Shown here: piece after piece, positions 15,988 through 26,009 of the stretch
How positions within the stretch are numbered: the stretch's first letter is position 1
How the letters are laid out: the number at the start of each line of letters is the position of its first letter
From: an uncultured Pelagibacteraceae bacterium
Lineage (GTDB): Bacteria; Pseudomonadota; Alphaproteobacteria; Pelagibacterales; Pelagibacteraceae
DNA length: 41,685 nucleotides
Assembly: GCA_902634695.1 (NCBI GenBank)
Contig: CACPLE010000007.1
Coordinates: 1-41,685, forward strand
Reading direction: 5' to 3'
The notes under the pieces: model-generated
The model's input: the letters and a program-made list of their open reading frames with translations, nothing else
Databases searched by the model: none
What the model was told of the DNA's origin: nothing
Translations under genes and position numbers: made by a program

Positions 15988-16416
15988 ATGATAAAATATA
16001 AACTAATATGTAATAATTGTGATATTTCGTTTGATAGTTGGTTTTCTTCTTCAAAAGAATATGAAAAACTAAAGAAACTAAAACATTTAATCTGTCATAA
16101 TTGCAATTCTTATAAAATTGAAAAAACTTTAATGGCGCCAAACGTACTAAGTTCAAATGAAAAAATTATTACAATTCCCAAAGATAAAAAAATTAATAAA
16201 ATTAAAAATAAAATAAAAGAGTATCAAAAATTTATTGAAAAGAACTTTAATTACGTTGGAGATGATTTTGTAAAAGAGGCTAGGTCCATTCACTACACTA
16301 ATGATAAAAAAACAAAAGGAATATATGGAAATGCTACTTCCGAAGAAATTTCAGAACTTAATGAAGAAGGGATTGAGACAGAAATTATTCCTTGGTTTAA
16401 TGAAAAAGAAAATTAA
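15988..16416 (+). CDS. DUF1178 family protein, putative zinc ribbon
   Basis: A 142-aa protein of a family widespread in alphaproteobacteria with no firm function. The N-terminus has the family pattern [19 protein letters not shown], with a CNNC pair and a second CHNC pair (about residue 37) likely to bind zinc. KTLMAPNV follows, then a charged helical middle (residues 55-85). The C-terminal [19 protein letters not shown] is also family-typical. It overlaps greA tail to tail by 4 nt. Function is not inferred. Confidence 0.85.
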   Translation: MIKYKLICNNCDISFDSWFSSSKEYEKLKKLKHLICHNCNSYKIEKTLMAPNVLSSNEKIITIPKDKKINKIKNKIKEYQKFIEKNFNYVGDDFVKEARSIHYTNDKKTKGIYGNATSEEISELNEEGIETEIIPWFNEKEN

Positions 16417-16889
16417 ATATATTTTACATCTTTAATTTCAAATTTTTTTACTCCCACTGGTGTGCTGATTTCTACAAGGTCATTTTTATTTTTTCCAATT
16501 AATCCTTTTCCTATTGGAGATTTATAATAAATAAGTTTTTTTTTTAGATCAGCTTCATCTTTACCAACAATTTTGTATTGTAATTTTTCTTCTGTATCTA
16601 GATTTTCCAAGCTAACTGTTGATCCAAAAATAATTTTCCCATCATTTGCTAATTTAGTCACATCAATCACATTTGCTCTTGCAATAACGTCATTTATTTC
16701 TTCAATTCTACCTTCGTTAAGAGACTGTTGTTCTTTTGCTGCATGGTATTCAGCATTCTCTTTTAAATCTCCGTGTGATCTTGCTTCGGCTATAGCAGAA
16801 ACTATTTCTGGTCTTTTTTTTTCTTTTAAATAAACTAATTCTTCTTTTAATTTAGCAAGACCACTGATTGTTATTGGTTCTTTTTCCAT
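16413..16889 (-). CDS. greA: Transcription elongation factor GreA
   Basis: Rescues backtracked RNA polymerase by stimulating cleavage of the nascent transcript. The chosen start at 16889 ([18 protein letters not shown]) gives 158 aa, the family length; an ATG at 16907 would add six residues and run into hemF. The N-terminal coiled coil (about 8-75) bears the tip region [18 protein letters not shown] with the Asp and Glu that coordinate Mg. The FKBP-like C-terminal domain follows, including [10 protein letters not shown]. It begins 1 nt after the hemF stop codon, so it is translated in the trmL-hemF-greA unit. Confidence 0.96.
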   Translation of the reverse strand: MEKEPITISGLAKLKEELVYLKEKKRPEIVSAIAEARSHGDLKENAEYHAAKEQQSLNEGRIEEINDVIARANVIDVTKLANDGKIIFGSTVSLENLDTEEKLQYKIVGKDEADLKKKLIYYKSPIGKGLIGKNKNDLVEISTPVGVKKFEIKDVKYI

Positions 16890-16890
16890 T

Positions 16891-17700
16891 TTATTTCCAT
16901 TTTGCATTTGGAGGCATGGACATTAATATTGCATTAGTATTTCCACCACTATTTAATCCAAACTTAGTTCCACGATCATACAATAAATTGAACTCAACAT
17001 ATCTGCCTCTTTTTAATAATTGAATTTCTTTATTCTTTTTTGTCCATTTTAAAAACATTTTTTTTCTAACTATTTTGTCTAGTAAATTAATAAAAGTTAT
17101 ACCTACATCTTTAACAAATAAAAAATCCTTTTCCCAATTATTCATTTTATAATCAAAAAAAATGCCACCTATACCCCTTTTTTCTTTTCTGTGAGACAAG
17201 TAAAAATAATTTTCACACCATTTTTTATATTTTGAATAATATTTTTTATTGTGTTTGTCACATATTTTTTTTAATTCCCTAAAAAAATATTTTTTTTCTT
17301 TGTTGTCTTTCAAGCATGGAGTTAAATCAATACCTCCTCCAAACCAATTTTTTTTTGTACAAATAAATCTAGTATTAAAATGCATTGCAGGAATTTTGGG
17401 ATTTTTTGGGTGCAGCACCACAGATATACCAGAAGACCAGAATTTATTATTTTTTTTTGTACCTGGAATTTTTTTTGCAAAGTCTTTTGGGAATTTTCCA
17501 ATGACATTTGAAAAAGCAACTCCACCTTTTTCTATTACACTGCCTTTAATTATTCTATACTCACCATATTTCCATTTGTTTTTTTTAAATTTATTATTTG
17601 AACCATATTCACCTTCTAATTGTTCAATTTTTCTACATATTAATTTTTGTAGTTCATAAAACCATTGTTTAGCTATTTTTTGTTTTTTTTTAATTTTCAT
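16891..17700 (-). CDS. hemF: Oxygen-dependent coproporphyrinogen III oxidase
   Basis: Decarboxylates coproporphyrinogen III to protoporphyrinogen IX using O2, so haem synthesis here is aerobic. The length is 269 aa, slightly short of the usual 280-300. Family segments visible are [62 protein letters not shown] and MSMPPNAKW. The gene is conspicuously Lys-rich and AT-rich. It supplies haem for the cytochromes encoded nearby. It begins 4 nt after trmL. Confidence 0.95.
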   Translation of the reverse strand: MKIKKKQKIAKQWFYELQKLICRKIEQLEGEYGSNNKFKKNKWKYGEYRIIKGSVIEKGGVAFSNVIGKFPKDFAKKIPGTKKNNKFWSSGISVVLHPKNPKIPAMHFNTRFICTKKNWFGGGIDLTPCLKDNKEKKYFFRELKKICDKHNKKYYSKYKKWCENYFYLSHRKEKRGIGGIFFDYKMNNWEKDFLFVKDVGITFINLLDKIVRKKMFLKWTKKNKEIQLLKRGRYVEFNLLYDRGTKFGLNSGGNTNAILMSMPPNAKWK

Positions 17701-17704
17701 TAAT

Positions 17705-18169
17705 CTAAATTAATTTGTTTTGCCTAAGACTTTCTGCAAGAGTTATAGCAACAGAAGATGATAAATTTAAAGATCTTTTTTTATAACTTATAGGTATCCT
17801 TAATCTTTGATTAACCAGTTTATGTATTTTTTCAGGTACTCCAGCGCTTTCTCTTCCAAACAAGATTGTATCTGTCGATTTAAATTTAAAATTAGTATAA
17901 GAAATAGAAGCTTTGGTAGTCATAAGCACAATTCTACCTTTTTGTTTTTTTTTTGTTTGAAAAAAATCATTATAACTTTTATAAAATTTTATCATTTTTT
18001 CATCTAGATAATCCATAACGACTCTTTTAAAACGTTTATCATTTATCATAAAACCACATGGCTCAATGATTTCAATCATGACATTAAAACATGAGCATGT
18101 TCTAATAATTGCTGCAGTATTTTGAGGTATGTCTGGCTCATAAAGTGCAATTTTTGGTCTTAAAATCAT
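17705..18169 (-). CDS. trmL: tRNA (cytidine(34)-2'-O)-methyltransferase
   Basis: A SPOUT-class methyltransferase that 2'-O-methylates the wobble base of some leucine tRNAs. The length of 154 aa matches TrmL. Motifs are EPDIPQNTAAIIRTC at about 11-25 (motif 1), FGRESAGVP (motif 2) and IPISYKKRSLNLSSSVAI (motif 3, forming the trefoil knot). It lacks the extra RNA-binding domain of larger SpoU relatives. It leads the trmL-hemF-greA unit and is divergent from petABC. Confidence 0.92.
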   Translation of the reverse strand: MILRPKIALYEPDIPQNTAAIIRTCSCFNVMIEIIEPCGFMINDKRFKRVVMDYLDEKMIKFYKSYNDFFQTKKKQKGRIVLMTTKASISYTNFKFKSTDTILFGRESAGVPEKIHKLVNQRLRIPISYKKRSLNLSSSVAITLAESLRQNKLI

Positions 18170-18212
18170 ATTTTTTGAAGTCTTTGTTGTCGCAGATAAA
18201 TAACTTTTTTCT

Positions 18213-18228
18213 TATATGAAATCATATA
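18213..18228. promoter_or_regulatory. 7-bp inverted repeat in the trmL/petABC divergent gap
   Basis: TATATGA and TCATATA flank an AA centre in the 90-bp region between trmL and petA. The TGA-AA-TCA core and central position would suit a dimeric regulator controlling either gene. TTGTCG (18187-18192) lies upstream as a weak -35 candidate for petA. Evidence is only symmetry and location. Confidence 0.3.
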
Positions 18229-18259
18229 TTAGTGATTAGAATAAACATAATATTATAAA

Positions 18260-18772
18260 ATGTCAGATCAAAAAAAAACTAAAAGAAGAGATTTTTTGTT
18301 TACAGCCTCATATGCATTAGGTGCAGTTGGAGTTGGAGCTGCAGTTTGGCCATTTGTAGACCAAATGAACCCAGATAGATCGGTAAAAGCTTTAGCAACC
18401 ACAGAGGTTGATGTAAGTGCAGTAGAGCCTGGAAAATCAATAACAGTTCTTTGGAGAGGAAAGCCAGTTTTTATAAAAAGGCGCACACAAAGTGAAATAT
18501 CTGAAGCGAGATCAGTTAAAATGGATGATTTAAAACACCCAGAAAGAGATGAAGATAGGGCAAAAAATCCAGAGTGGTTAGTGATGCTTGGAGTGTGTAC
18601 TCATCTAGGGTGCGTACCTATAGGAGATAAAGGCGAATATAACGGATGGTTCTGCCCTTGCCATGGTTCTCACTATGATAGTTCGGGAAGAATTAGAAAA
18701 GGGCCAGCTCCTACAAATCTTGAAGTGCCAAAATATGAATTTATTAATAACAATACAATTAAAATAGGTTAA
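18260..18772 (+). CDS. petA: Ubiquinol-cytochrome c reductase Rieske iron-sulfur subunit
   Basis: The electron-accepting 2Fe-2S subunit of the bc1 complex. The length is 170 aa. A twin-arginine signal-anchor (KRRDFLF, residues 8-14, then a hydrophobic helix to about 32) implies Tat export of a folded cluster protein. Cluster ligands are C113 and H115 (CTHLGC) plus C132 and H135 (CPCHGS), with C118 and C134 forming the disulfide. It is followed 7 nt later by petB. Confidence 0.97.
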   Translation: MSDQKKTKRRDFLFTASYALGAVGVGAAVWPFVDQMNPDRSVKALATTEVDVSAVEPGKSITVLWRGKPVFIKRRTQSEISEARSVKMDDLKHPERDEDRAKNPEWLVMLGVCTHLGCVPIGDKGEYNGWFCPCHGSHYDSSGRIRKGPAPTNLEVPKYEFINNNTIKIG

Positions 18773-18779
18773 GATTTTA

Positions 18780-20039
18780 ATGAGCGATCATAACTATGTT
18801 CCATCATCAAAGTTAGGCAAGTGGTTTAATGATAGATTACCATTATTAACTTTAAGTGCTCATTTAAGAGAATATCCAACTCCCAAAAACTTAAATTACT
18901 GGTGGACTTTCGGCGGTATACTAACTTTTTGTTTAATTGCTCAAATAATTACAGGAATTGTATTAGGAATGCATTATGTTGCACATGCTGATTTAGCATT
19001 CGATAGTGTTGAACATATAATGAGAGATGTAAATTACGGTTGGTTAATAAGATATGTTCATGCAAATGGAGCTTCAATGTTTTTTTTAGCAGTTTATATT
19101 CATATATTTAGGTCACTTTATTATGGGTCTTACAAGTCCCCAAGAGAAGTCATATGGATAATTGGGATGATAATTTATTTGTTAATGATGATGACAGCAT
19201 TTATGGGATATGTTTTACCCTGGGGACAAATGAGTTTTTGGGGAGCAACTGTAATTACAAATTTATTTAGCGCTGTCCCTTTTATTGGGGAAAGCATTAC
19301 AAATTGGTTATGGGGAGGATATGCGGTGGACAACCCAACTTTAACTAGATTTTTTAGTTTGCATTACCTTTTGCCATTTTTAATTTTAGGATTAGTAATT
19401 TTACATATTTGGGCTTTGCATGTTCCTGGAAACAATAACCCTGTAGGAATAGAATTGAAAAAACCATCAAAAGATACAGTGCCTTTCCATCCATATATTG
19501 TAATTAAAGATTTGTTTGCTTTGTTATTGTTCTTAATTGTATTTGCTTTTTTTGTTTTTTATTCTCCAAATATACTAGGACATTCTGATAACTATATAGA
19601 AGCGAACCCAATGGTTACCCCAGCACACATCGTTCCAGAGTGGTATTTATTACCTTTTTACGCAATTCTTAGGTCGGTACCTGATAAGCTTTTAGGAGTT
19701 GTTGCTATGTTTGCTTCAATTTTTATTTTAGTAATTTTGCCATGGCTAGACACATCAAAAGTTAAATCTGCAGTTTTTAGACCGTTATATAAACAGTTTT
19801 ATTGGATATTGTTAATTGATGTTATTTTACTAGGTTATATGGGTGCAATGCCTGCAGAAGGAACTTATTTGTTAATAGCAAGAGTTGCTACAGCATATTA
19901 TTTTATTCATTTTTTGATTATTTTACCAATTCTTGGGAAAAAAGAAAAAACACTGCCAATTCCATTAAGTATTACAGAGCCTGTCTTAGGAAGTTCAGCA
20001 AAAACTGGCAGTACAAAAAAAGAAGAAACTTATAATTAA
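18780..20039 (+). CDS. petB: Ubiquinol-cytochrome c reductase cytochrome b subunit
   Basis: The integral subunit with the two b haems and both quinone sites. The length is 419 aa with about eight or nine hydrophobic helices. Haem-ligand His pairs lie in helices B and D ([20 protein letters not shown] and [19 protein letters not shown]). The Qo motif PEWY is present in [16 protein letters not shown] single continuous cytochrome b is found here, not a split b6/subunit IV. The gene is the middle member of petABC. Confidence 0.98.
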   Translation: MSDHNYVPSSKLGKWFNDRLPLLTLSAHLREYPTPKNLNYWWTFGGILTFCLIAQIITGIVLGMHYVAHADLAFDSVEHIMRDVNYGWLIRYVHANGASMFFLAVYIHIFRSLYYGSYKSPREVIWIIGMIIYLLMMMTAFMGYVLPWGQMSFWGATVITNLFSAVPFIGESITNWLWGGYAVDNPTLTRFFSLHYLLPFLILGLVILHIWALHVPGNNNPVGIELKKPSKDTVPFHPYIVIKDLFALLLFLIVFAFFVFYSPNILGHSDNYIEANPMVTPAHIVPEWYLLPFYAILRSVPDKLLGVVAMFASIFILVILPWLDTSKVKSAVFRPLYKQFYWILLIDVILLGYMGAMPAEGTYLLIARVATAYYFIHFLIILPILGKKEKTLPIPLSITEPVLGSSAKTGSTKKEETYN

Positions 20040-20043
20040 CCTT

Positions 20044-20826
20044 ATGAATAATTTAATTAAATCGTTTATTTTTATGTTTTTATTTATAGCTTTTTTTACA
20101 GGAAAAGCTTTTACGGAAGAGAAAAAAAAATTACTAAAAACAGATTGGAGCTTCAAAGGATATTTTGGAAAGTTTGACAGAGCTTCTTTGCAGAGAGGCT
20201 ATCACGTTTATACAGAAGTTTGTGCTTCATGCCACTCAATGAAATATTTAAGTTATAGAAATTTAGCTGAAGAAGGAGGGCCAGAATTTTCCGAGGAGCA
20301 AGCAAAAGCAATTGCAGCAAATTTTGAAGTAACTGATGGACCCAATGAAGATGGCGATATGTTTACTAGAACTGCCAGACTTTCCGATAGATTTGTTAAT
20401 CCTTATGAAAATGATAAACAGGCTATGGCTTCTAATGGAGGTGCATACCCACCTGATATGTCTGTTTTGGTTAAGGCAAGAAGTGGAGGTGCGGACTATA
20501 TATATTCACTTTTACTTGGATACGAAAATCCACCTAGCGATGTAATATTAGACGAGGGTGTTTATTATAATAAGTACATGTATGGCAATATGATCAGAAT
20601 GCCCGATCCTTTATCAGATGATTTAATACAGTATAATGACGGTATTAAAGCAACAAAAGAACAAATGGCAAAGGATGTTACAGCTTTTCTTGCATGGGCT
20701 GCCGAACCTCATCTTGAGGCACGACACAAAATTGGTTTTAAAGTAATCATATATTTAATTATTATAACTTTATTAACTTATTTGAGTATGAAAAGACTTT
20801 GGTCACGTATTGAATCTAAAATTTAA
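20044..20826 (+). CDS. petC: Ubiquinol-cytochrome c reductase cytochrome c1 subunit
   Basis: The haem c subunit passing electrons from the Rieske protein to soluble or membrane cytochrome c. The length is 260 aa. A Sec signal peptide spans residues 1-24, CASCHS at 60-65 is the haem site, RMPDPL supplies the axial Met, and a C-terminal anchor (about 233-250) holds it in the membrane. The last 24 nt overlap the convergent ychF, the longest tail overlap in this window. It completes the standard petABC order. Confidence 0.97.
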   Translation: MNNLIKSFIFMFLFIAFFTGKAFTEEKKKLLKTDWSFKGYFGKFDRASLQRGYHVYTEVCASCHSMKYLSYRNLAEEGGPEFSEEQAKAIAANFEVTDGPNEDGDMFTRTARLSDRFVNPYENDKQAMASNGGAYPPDMSVLVKARSGGADYIYSLLLGYENPPSDVILDEGVYYNKYMYGNMIRMPDPLSDDLIQYNDGIKATKEQMAKDVTAFLAWAAEPHLEARHKIGFKVIIYLIIITLLTYLSMKRLWSRIESKI

Positions 20827-21876
20827 AACATCTCCATCTTTAACAATATATTCTTTACCTTCTAATCTCATTTTTCCATTTGCTTTAGCATTTGCCCAGC
20901 CTTCATTATTAATAAAATCATTAAAACTTACTGTTTCAGATCTAATAAATCCTTTTTCAAAATCTGAATGAATTACTCCTGCAGCTTTAGGTGCGGTACT
21001 ATTTTTTTGAATTGTCCAAGCCCTAGATTCTTCAGGCCCAGAAGTAAAAAAAGTATTTAAATCTAAAATTTTGTATCCATTTTTAATTATAGAATCTAAG
21101 CCAGTTTCTTTTATTTCGCTCATTTTCATATAATTAATTTTTTCTTCTTTTTCCAATTGATTTATTTGATTTTCTATATCAGCAGATACAATAATTGTAT
21201 TATTTTTCTTATACTTATCAATAAACGCTTGAGTATATTTATTACCTTTTTTGATACTTTTTTCATCAACATTACACACATAAATTTTTGGTTTAGCTGA
21301 AAGAAGGCCTGTTTGATTTAACAATTTTTTTTCAAATGTATTAATTAGACTGTCCAGGTTTTGGTTTTTATTTATAAGTTCTAAGGCAGTTTCAAGAATT
21401 TTTTTTTGATTTTCTTCTAGGTTTTTTTTATTTTTTTTATCTAATCTTTTTTGAATAGATTCTAGATCAGCAAGCAACATTTCAGTTTCTATAATTTCAA
21501 GATCTCTAATAGGATCAACATCAGGATTAACATTTTGAATACTTTCAGAATCAAAGCATCTAATCATATGAATAATTGCATCTACTTCTCTAATATGAGA
21601 GAGAAATTTATTTCCAAGACCTTCTCCTTTTGAGGCTCCTTTTACCAATCCCGCTATATCAACAAATGATATTGTAGTATTAATTTTTTTTTTTGAAAAA
21701 GATATTTTTGCTAGTTTATCTAATCTTTCGTCTGGCACTGGAACTATACCTTCATTTGGATCAATTGTACAAAAAGGAAAGTTTTCAGCTTGAGCTTTGC
21801 TTGAATTTGTTAAAGCATTAAACAATGTAGATTTTCCTACATTTGGCAAACCAACTATGCCACAACGGAAACTCAT
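20803..21876 (-). CDS. ychF: Redox-regulated ATPase YchF (Obg-like)
   Basis: A ribosome-associated P-loop protein of the Obg family that prefers ATP. The length is 357 aa. P-loop GLPNVGKST is at about residues 9-17, switch/G3 DIAGLVKGASKGEGLGN near 75, and a NVDE element replaces the GTP-specific NKxD, the family hallmark. A coiled coil (about 130-190) and a C-terminal TGS domain follow. It begins 1 nt after pth, a conserved pairing, and ends the lgt-to-ychF minus-strand run. Confidence 0.96.
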   Translation of the reverse strand: MSFRCGIVGLPNVGKSTLFNALTNSSKAQAENFPFCTIDPNEGIVPVPDERLDKLAKISFSKKKINTTISFVDIAGLVKGASKGEGLGNKFLSHIREVDAIIHMIRCFDSESIQNVNPDVDPIRDLEIIETEMLLADLESIQKRLDKKNKKNLEENQKKILETALELINKNQNLDSLINTFEKKLLNQTGLLSAKPKIYVCNVDEKSIKKGNKYTQAFIDKYKKNNTIIVSADIENQINQLEKEEKINYMKMSEIKETGLDSIIKNGYKILDLNTFFTSGPEESRAWTIQKNSTAPKAAGVIHSDFEKGFIRSETVSFNDFINNEGWANAKANGKMRLEGKEYIVKDGDVLNFRFNT

Positions 21877-21877
21877 A

Positions 21878-22438
21878 TTATTGATTGTTTACAGTACTTG
21901 AGAATAAATCTAATTTTTTGTCTAACAAAATTGGAAGTGAGTTTGTTATATGCATTGTTATATTTCCTAATTCTAACTTTTCATCTTCATCAAAATCTTT
22001 TAAAACATGATCAGCTGCATCACCTTTTCCATTCGGTTTGCCAATTCCAATTCTAACTCTTGAATAGTCTTTGCCAATAAATTTATCTATAGATTCTATT
22101 CCGTTGTGTCCAGCACTTGAACCTCCAAATTTAGCTTTAATTTTTCCAAAGTCCACATCCAAGTCATCATGAAAAACTATTACATTTTCTGAATCAATTT
22201 TAAAGTATTCAATAAGTTCTCTTATACAAATTCCAGAGTTATTCATAAAAGTTAAAGGCTTTATAGCATAAACTTTTTTCTCTCCAATATTCCCTGTAGT
22301 TAATAAACCTTTAAATTTTGGTTTTTGTTTTGATAAACCAAATTTTTGATTAATAGCATCAATTATTTTGAAACCAATATTATGTCTATTGTTTTCGCTA
22401 TCAGGACTTGGATTGCCTAAACCTACAAATAAAATCAT
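21878..22438 (-). CDS. pth: Peptidyl-tRNA hydrolase
   Basis: Cleaves peptidyl-tRNA released from stalled ribosomes. The length is 186 aa. Active-site residues are visible: N in GLGNPSP near residue 9, the catalytic His in NNRHNIGF (about 19), FMNNSG (about 66) and the Asp in FHDDLDVDFGKI (about 93). GGSSAGHNGIES closes the site. rplY-pth-ychF is a widespread order in proteobacteria. Confidence 0.96.
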   Translation of the reverse strand: MILFVGLGNPSPDSENNRHNIGFKIIDAINQKFGLSKQKPKFKGLLTTGNIGEKKVYAIKPLTFMNNSGICIRELIEYFKIDSENVIVFHDDLDVDFGKIKAKFGGSSAGHNGIESIDKFIGKDYSRVRIGIGKPNGKGDAADHVLKDFDEDEKLELGNITMHITNSLPILLDKKLDLFSSTVNNQ

Positions 22439-22474
22439 TTTATTAATTTAATTTTGGAATTTTTTTCACTAAGA

Positions 22475-23212
22475 TTATTTCTTCTCAGTCGCAGGCTTTT
22501 TATCTTCCTTTTTTTCACCTTCTTTTCCTGCTTCTTTCTTTTCACCTTCCGTTTTTTCACCTTCAGCTGCTTTTACTTCACCTTCAGCGCCTTCAGTAGC
22601 TCCTTCAGCACCTTCTTCAGAAGCTTCTTCTGCTGGTTTTTCAGGTTCTTTTATTATTGTTGGTGCAGCAACAGTCGCTACTACAAAATCTCTTCCTTGA
22701 ATTGTAGGAACAACTTTTTCAGGTAATTTTATAGAAGAAATTTTAATACTAGAACCTATATCAAGATTATCGAGGTCTACAATTAGTTCATCTGGTATAT
22801 TTTCTGTTGGACATTTTAGTTCAACTTTTCTTCTAACAATATTTAAAACACCACCCCTTTTTAAACCTGGAGATTTGTCATTATTGATAAATTTTACAGG
22901 TATTTCTAAAATAACATTTCCACCTTTAACAATTCTCAAAAAATCTATATGAATAGGTTCGTCCGTTGTAGGATGCCAAACAACCTCTTTAGGTAATACA
23001 TTTTCAGATTTTCCTTCAATATTAATTGAAATTATATTTGATAAAAAATTTTCTTTATCTAAAAGATTTTTAATGATTTTTTTACTTAGTGATATTTTTT
23101 TGTTTTGTTCTGATCCACCATAAATAATAGCCGGTATATTTCCATGCTCTCGCAAAGAATTAACTTCCCCTTTGGTGTTAGTATTTCTAATAGTTGCTTC
23201 GATAGTGTTCAT
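22475..23212 (-). CDS. rplY: 50S ribosomal protein L25 / general stress protein Ctc
   Basis: Binds 5S rRNA in the large subunit. The two-domain Ctc form gives 245 aa from the ATG at 23212 (MNTIEATIRNTNTKGEVN), chosen because the family starts there; an in-frame TTG- or ATG-type start at 23233 would add seven residues. The N-terminal 5S-binding domain carries LREHGNIPAIIYGG, and the second domain begins near residue 95. The last 60 residues are a low-complexity Ala/Glu/Gly/Lys tail (about 22480-22660) that makes a locally GC- and purine-rich patch. Similar acidic tails occur in alphaproteobacterial L25. Confidence 0.94.
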   Translation of the reverse strand: MNTIEATIRNTNTKGEVNSLREHGNIPAIIYGGSEQNKKISLSKKIIKNLLDKENFLSNIISINIEGKSENVLPKEVVWHPTTDEPIHIDFLRIVKGGNVILEIPVKFINNDKSPGLKRGGVLNIVRRKVELKCPTENIPDELIVDLDNLDIGSSIKISSIKLPEKVVPTIQGRDFVVATVAAPTIIKEPEKPAEEASEEGAEGATEGAEGEVKAAEGEKTEGEKKEAGKEGEKKEDKKPATEKK

Positions 23213-23256
23213 AAAAACAAAGCTTTTTAGCATATGTTTTTAATAACTCAAGAAAA

Positions 23257-24189
23257 TTATTTAAATAGGTCGGAAACTGATGTTGAGTTAGAAATTCTTT
23301 TGATAGCTTCAGCCAATAAATTGGATATCGTTAATACCTCAATATTCTTGGCTTTTTTTATCTTATCAGAGTTATCAATTGTATCTGTAATAACTAATTT
23401 TTTTATTTTAGAATTTTTTATTTTAGCAACTGCCTCTCCACTTAGAACTCCATGAGTGATATATACGTGGACTTCTTTAGCTCCTCTATCAAGTAAAGCT
23501 TGCGCTGCATTCACTATTGTTCCACCAGAGTCAATTATATCATCAATAATGATACAAGTTTTGTTTTTAACATTTCCTATAACATTCATAACTTGAGATT
23601 TTCCTGGCGAAGGTCTTCTCTTGTCAATTATTGCTATACCAATATCTAATTTTCTCGCAAGTGCTCTAGTTCTTTCTACACCTCCAACGTCAGGAGCCAC
23701 ACAAATTAAATTTTTAAATTTTAAATTCTTTTTAACATGTCTTGAAAAAATTGGAGTTGCAAAAAGGTTATCAACTGGAATATCAAAAAAACCTTGTATT
23801 TGACCTGCATGCAAATCGACCGTAACAATTCTATCTGCACCAGCTTTAGTTATTAAATTTGAAACCAATTTAGCAGATATTGATGTTCTCGGTGCAATTT
23901 TTCTATCTTGCCTCGCATATCCAAAATATGGAATTACAGCTGTGATATTTTTTGCAGAAGATCTTTTTAATGCATCTATGCATAATAAAAGTTCCATTAA
24001 ATTATCATTAGCCGGTGCAGAACTAGATTGGATTAAGAATATGCTATTGCCTCTGATATTTTCATTTATTTCAATATATATTTCGCCATCAGCAAATTTT
24101 CTAATACTAGAATGAACTAATTTAGTTTTTAGTTGTTTTGATATTTTTTGACTGAGGCTTTTGTTACTATTTCCTGTAAGAAGCTTCAT
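23257..24189 (-). CDS. prs: Ribose-phosphate pyrophosphokinase
   Basis: Makes PRPP from ribose 5-phosphate and ATP for nucleotides, His and Trp. The length of 310 aa is normal. Clear segments are [31 protein letters not shown] (ATP loop), [20 protein letters not shown] (metal/ATP), and the PRPP loop [18 protein letters not shown]. It lies upstream of rplY with 44 nt between, a conserved neighbour pair. Confidence 0.97.
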   Translation of the reverse strand: MKLLTGNSNKSLSQKISKQLKTKLVHSSIRKFADGEIYIEINENIRGNSIFLIQSSSAPANDNLMELLLCIDALKRSSAKNITAVIPYFGYARQDRKIAPRTSISAKLVSNLITKAGADRIVTVDLHAGQIQGFFDIPVDNLFATPIFSRHVKKNLKFKNLICVAPDVGGVERTRALARKLDIGIAIIDKRRPSPGKSQVMNVIGNVKNKTCIIIDDIIDSGGTIVNAAQALLDRGAKEVHVYITHGVLSGEAVAKIKNSKIKKLVITDTIDNSDKIKKAKNIEVLTISNLLAEAIKRISNSTSVSDLFK

Positions 24190-24201
24190 TTTGTGAGAAC
24201 C

Positions 24202-24960
24202 TTATTTAATCATAATTACTGAAATATTTCTACCATAATCATGATTATTTTTTTTTGATCTTCTTGAACTAAAAAAGTTATTTTTTTCATTATATGTATC
24301 TTTTTTAATAATTTCAATATTTTTTATACCTAATTTTTCTAATTGACCTTTAATATAGTTATTTAGACTAAAGAAGATTCTTTTTTTAATATATTTAAAG
24401 TATTTTATATTTTTCGAATCTTGTTTTAAGAACTTTTTTTTAAATTCAATTCCAACTTCATAATTTTTTTGATGAATAGAGGGACCAATTACGAAATGTA
24501 AATTTTCTAAATAAGAACCTTTTTTTAATAGATATTTAACAATTATTATAAGAATTTTTTTGTATGCGCCTTTCCATCCTACATGTACTGCGCCTATTAT
24601 TTTTTTTTTACTGTCATAGAATAATACTGGTGCACAATCAGCAGTCAAAATACTAATGGCAACATTTTTTACATTTGTTATTAATGCATCAGCTGTTATT
24701 CTTTTTTTATTAAATTTGTAATTTTTACTGATAAAACTAAATTTATTACTATGTGTTTGATTTAATTTAATAATTTTTTTTTTTTTACATCGTATTTTTT
24801 TACAAACTATTTCTAAATTTTTTAAAACATTTTTTTTTTTATCATTAGATCCTATTCCGCAATTTAAACTTTTGTATATTCCGGAAGATACCCCTCCTGA
24901 TCTATCGAAGAAAAGATGTTTTATATTAGTAAATTTTTTTAAACTTTTTGAAACAATCAA
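24202..24960 (-). CDS. pgeF: Laccase-domain protein PgeF/YfiH (peptidoglycan editing factor)
   Basis: A 252-aa member of the DUF152 / multicopper polyphenol oxidase-like family; E. coli YfiH edits peptidoglycan precursors containing Ser in place of Ala. Metal-site residues are visible: His in LNQTHSNKF (about 85), Cys in TADCAPVLFYD (about 110), His in GAVHVGWKGAY (about 128). FDRSGGVSSGIYKSLNCG near the N-terminus is typical. The gene is very rich in A-runs and Lys. It overlaps the upstream methyltransferase gene by 4 nt. Confidence 0.9.
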   Translation of the reverse strand: MIVSKSLKKFTNIKHLFFDRSGGVSSGIYKSLNCGIGSNDKKKNVLKNLEIVCKKIRCKKKKIIKLNQTHSNKFSFISKNYKFNKKRITADALITNVKNVAISILTADCAPVLFYDSKKKIIGAVHVGWKGAYKKILIIIVKYLLKKGSYLENLHFVIGPSIHQKNYEVGIEFKKKFLKQDSKNIKYFKYIKKRIFFSLNNYIKGQLEKLGIKNIEIIKKDTYNEKNNFFSSRRSKKNNHDYGRNISVIMIK

Positions 24961-26009
24961 TTCTCAAATCCTATTTTAAATTTATTATTTTTTTTTGTAA
25001 TGAGCATTACTTTAAACAAATCACCCATAGATTTATTATCAATTAGACGATTTAATCTATAGTAAATATTAGCCTTTTCTGAAAATTTTAAATTGTTAGC
25101 TAATATGTTGGCTCTTTGTACTATGCCCATATTTGTTAAAAATTTTTTTTGTGTAGTTAAACCAGCAACTTTTAGTTTTAGCTTTTTTGAGATTTTTTTT
25201 AATAAATCAAAACTTATATTATATGTGATGTCTGCTTTATTAAAATTTTTTAAAATATTATTAAATTTATGTTTGTATACAGATTGCAAACTATTTTTCA
25301 TTTCTTTTTCCAAATAACCATAATCAATAATTAATAAACCACCTCCGAAAGTATTAATTTTTTTTGAGATTGTATTTAAATATTTATAAGTTAAAGGAGA
25401 AAATTCTATAATTTTTTGATTTTTTTTTAAATTAATTCCAATTTTTTTTTCTAATTTATTAATGTTAGTAGGTTTATCAACTAGTTCAAAATCATATTTG
25501 CTTAAAATTTTTATTTTTTTTTCAAACCATATATTTTTTTTTTTATTAAATTGTTTTATTGGTAAAGCATCGAAAAATTCATTGGCTAAAAAAATATTTG
25601 GTCCATTTTTTAAATGATTTAAAGAATTTACCCAAGAAACTTTAAAAGAATTTATTTTTTTTTTTTGGATTTTTTTCAGGAATTCACTTTTTTCAAATAT
25701 AAAACATTTGCTTGATTTAAAAAATTCATTAAACTTTTGAAAAACGCTGATGATTTGGTGCATCATTTCTCCATTTCCTCCACCCATTTCGATAATATTA
25801 ATTTTTTTTGGACGACCAAGATTTTCCCAGAAGGAAATACACCAGATGGCAATTATTTCTGAGAAAAGAATAGAAATATTTGGCGAAGTTATAAAATCTC
25901 CATTTTTCCCAAAAGGATCTTTATTCATGTAATATCCATTATTTTTATCGTAAAGAGATTTATCAATAAATTTATCCAGCGAAATATATTTAACTTTATC
26001 TACTTTCAT
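24957..26009 (-). CDS. SAM-dependent methyltransferase, MidA/NDUFAF7 family
   Basis: A 350-aa class I methyltransferase (COG1565, DUF185). Mitochondrial NDUFAF7 dimethylates an Arg of the 49-kDa complex I subunit; the bacterial proteins presumably do the same on NuoD. Visible features: YYMNKDPFGKNGDFITSPNIS near the N-terminus, SAM-binding EMGGGNGEMMHQI (about 72-84), FLANEFFDALPI and GGLLIIDYGY. It overlaps lgt by 14 nt and pgeF by 4 nt. The substrate is inferred from the family, as no nuo genes are in this window. Confidence 0.88.
   Translation of the reverse strand: MKVDKVKYISLDKFIDKSLYDKNNGYYMNKDPFGKNGDFITSPNISILFSEIIAIWCISFWENLGRPKKINIIEMGGGNGEMMHQIISVFQKFNEFFKSSKCFIFEKSEFLKKIQKKKINSFKVSWVNSLNHLKNGPNIFLANEFFDALPIKQFNKKKNIWFEKKIKILSKYDFELVDKPTNINKLEKKIGINLKKNQKIIEFSPLTYKYLNTISKKINTFGGGLLIIDYGYLEKEMKNSLQSVYKHKFNNILKNFNKADITYNISFDLLKKISKKLKLKVAGLTTQKKFLTNMGIVQRANILANNLKFSEKANIYYRLNRLIDNKSMGDLFKVMLITKKNNKFKIGFEN

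Noticed and set aside
17249..17659. Plus-strand ORF of 136 aa opposite hemF
   Set aside because: It lies wholly antisense to a well-conserved hemF, has no recognisable motif and arises from A-rich codons on the other strand.
22454..22726. Plus-strand ORF of 90 aa rich in Phe, Ser and Cys
   Set aside because: It is the antisense shadow of the low-complexity L25 tail; composition mirrors the Glu/Lys codons.
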